Of a stretch of DNA of 15,209 nt, positions 14,975 to 15,209 are shown piece by piece. The notes below the pieces were generated by a model, which had not been told where the DNA came from, ran no database searches, and was given only the letters and a program-made list of their open reading frames with translations. Both the position numbers and the translations under genes were made by a program. This DNA comes from Clostridia bacterium (GTDB lineage Bacteria > Bacillota > Clostridia > Saccharofermentanales > UBA5734), in assembly GCA_018056585.1 (NCBI GenBank), contig JAGPFK010000004.1, positions 1-15,209 on the forward strand. The letters run 5' to 3'. Position 1 is the first letter of the stretch, and every line of letters begins with the position of its first letter.

Positions 14975-15106
14975 GCCGAGAAATATCAGGTCGCACTCGT
15001 AGATGTTACATATCCATGGCGGACTTTTATTTATTATAAGGTTGCAGCAGCCAGACCCAATCTCTTTGCTCATTGGGAAATGGGCGTACGCCCGACGGCT
15101 GATTAA
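14975..15106 (+). pseudogene. possible C-terminal remnant of a group II intron maturase/reverse transcriptase
   Basis: A 43-codon frame between TGA 14972-14974 and TAA 15104-15106 has no start codon or binding site, but its end reads YYKVAAARPNLFAHWEMGV. The pattern L-F-x-H-W close to the C-terminus resembles the end of many group II intron reverse transcriptases, and the DNA right after the stop encodes EPDDGR, a string that arises when intron domain V (GAGCCGGATGATGGGAGAC) is read as protein. The rest of the enzyme is missing, so this would be a decayed fragment. The resemblance is from memory of the family and not verified. Confidence 0.3.
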
Positions 15107-15209
15107 GAAGAGCCGGATGATGGGAGACGTGTGAAAGTCTGGTTCCGGTATGCCTTGCAAGGGGCACAGGAGATGGGAGGAGGCCTCCCGGCTGTGTACA
15201 GCCACAGAT
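15082..15209 (+). ncRNA. GC-rich chain of hairpins, possible degenerate group II intron 3' domains (cut by window end)
   Basis: Consecutive inverted repeats fill this stretch: the palindrome GGGCGTACGCCC (15082-15093), CGGCT/AGCCG, CCGGA/TCCGG enclosing AGAC/GTCT, TGCCTT-GCAA-GGGGCA (15151-15166, a GNRA tetraloop), GGGAGG-AGG-CCTCCC (15175-15189), and GGCTGT-GT-ACAGCC (15190-15203). GAGCCGGA can also pair with TCTGGTTC over eight base pairs, 36 bases end to end, close to but not equal to the 34-base intron domain V; the 3' strand does not fit the usual pattern. Composition is sharply more GC-rich than the regulator gene before it. A structured RNA or mobile-element end is likely; the intron identity is uncertain. 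Confidence 0.4.

Noticed and set aside
15111..15146. Canonical 34-base group II intron domain V
   Set aside because: The outer eight bases pair, but the length is 36 and the GAGA/GAAA loop and inner stem do not fit the canonical fold; kept only as a degenerate possibility.
14924..15205. 93-codon - strand ORF at the window end
   Set aside because: It lies across the palindromic GC-rich tail, has no binding site and no family resemblance; the + strand signals explain the region better.

Overview
The window reads as chromosomal DNA of a low-to-moderate GC, Gram-positive-type bacterium (Firmicutes/Bacillota; I cannot resolve it further). Supporting signs are strong AGGAGG-type ribosome binding sites, sigma-A promoters with consensus boxes and 17-base spacers, an LplABC-type sugar importer with a lipoprotein binding protein and no ATPase of its own, a YabE-like G5/3D cell-wall protein directly followed by ksgA (as in the Bacillus yabE-rnmV-ksgA neighbourhood), and a consensus WalR box. 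No rRNA, tRNA or CRISPR array was seen.

Region 1 (1-6561) is a carbohydrate uptake and catabolism cluster, all on the + strand and closed by a strong terminator: a SIS-domain sugar-phosphate protein (cut by the window edge), two LplB/LplC-like permeases, a large lipoprotein sugar-binding protein, and a DUF5107/TPR protein with a mutarotase-like beta domain. Two stem-loops without U-tracts sit between genes, one before the binding protein and one before the DUF5107 gene. The sugar is not identifiable from sequence. Region 2 (6562-7381) holds a gene-poor stretch, a promoter with a leader of about 110 bases, a very small AraC-type protein that is only the DNA-binding domain, and a terminator.

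Region 3 (7382-9301) has two exported or membrane proteins in convergent orientation whose stop codons share the bases TTAA: an unrecognised secreted/anchored protein (+) and a DUF5305-like two-TM protein (-). Region 4 (9302-11711) starts from a divergent intergenic region with a WalR box just upstream of a consensus sigma-A promoter. These drive a yabE-like G5/3D protein that overlaps ksgA by one base (TAATG). The KsgA is unusual in carrying SLPY where NLPY is expected.

Region 5 (11704-13961) is a probable operon of a KduD-type dehydrogenase, an extended ZapA, and a dUTPase with an insertion of about 70 residues. Region 6 (13962-15209) has an AT-rich AraC/cupin regulator, followed by a tail that may be the degenerate 3' part of a group II intron (maturase C-terminus plus consecutive RNA hairpins, one with a GCAA tetraloop); the window ends inside it.

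I do not see a clear new defence or mobile system. The observations most worth checking are the altered KsgA active-site motif, the WalR-box arrangement coupled to ksgA, the interrupted dUTPase, the convergent exported-protein pair, and the structured RNA tail.
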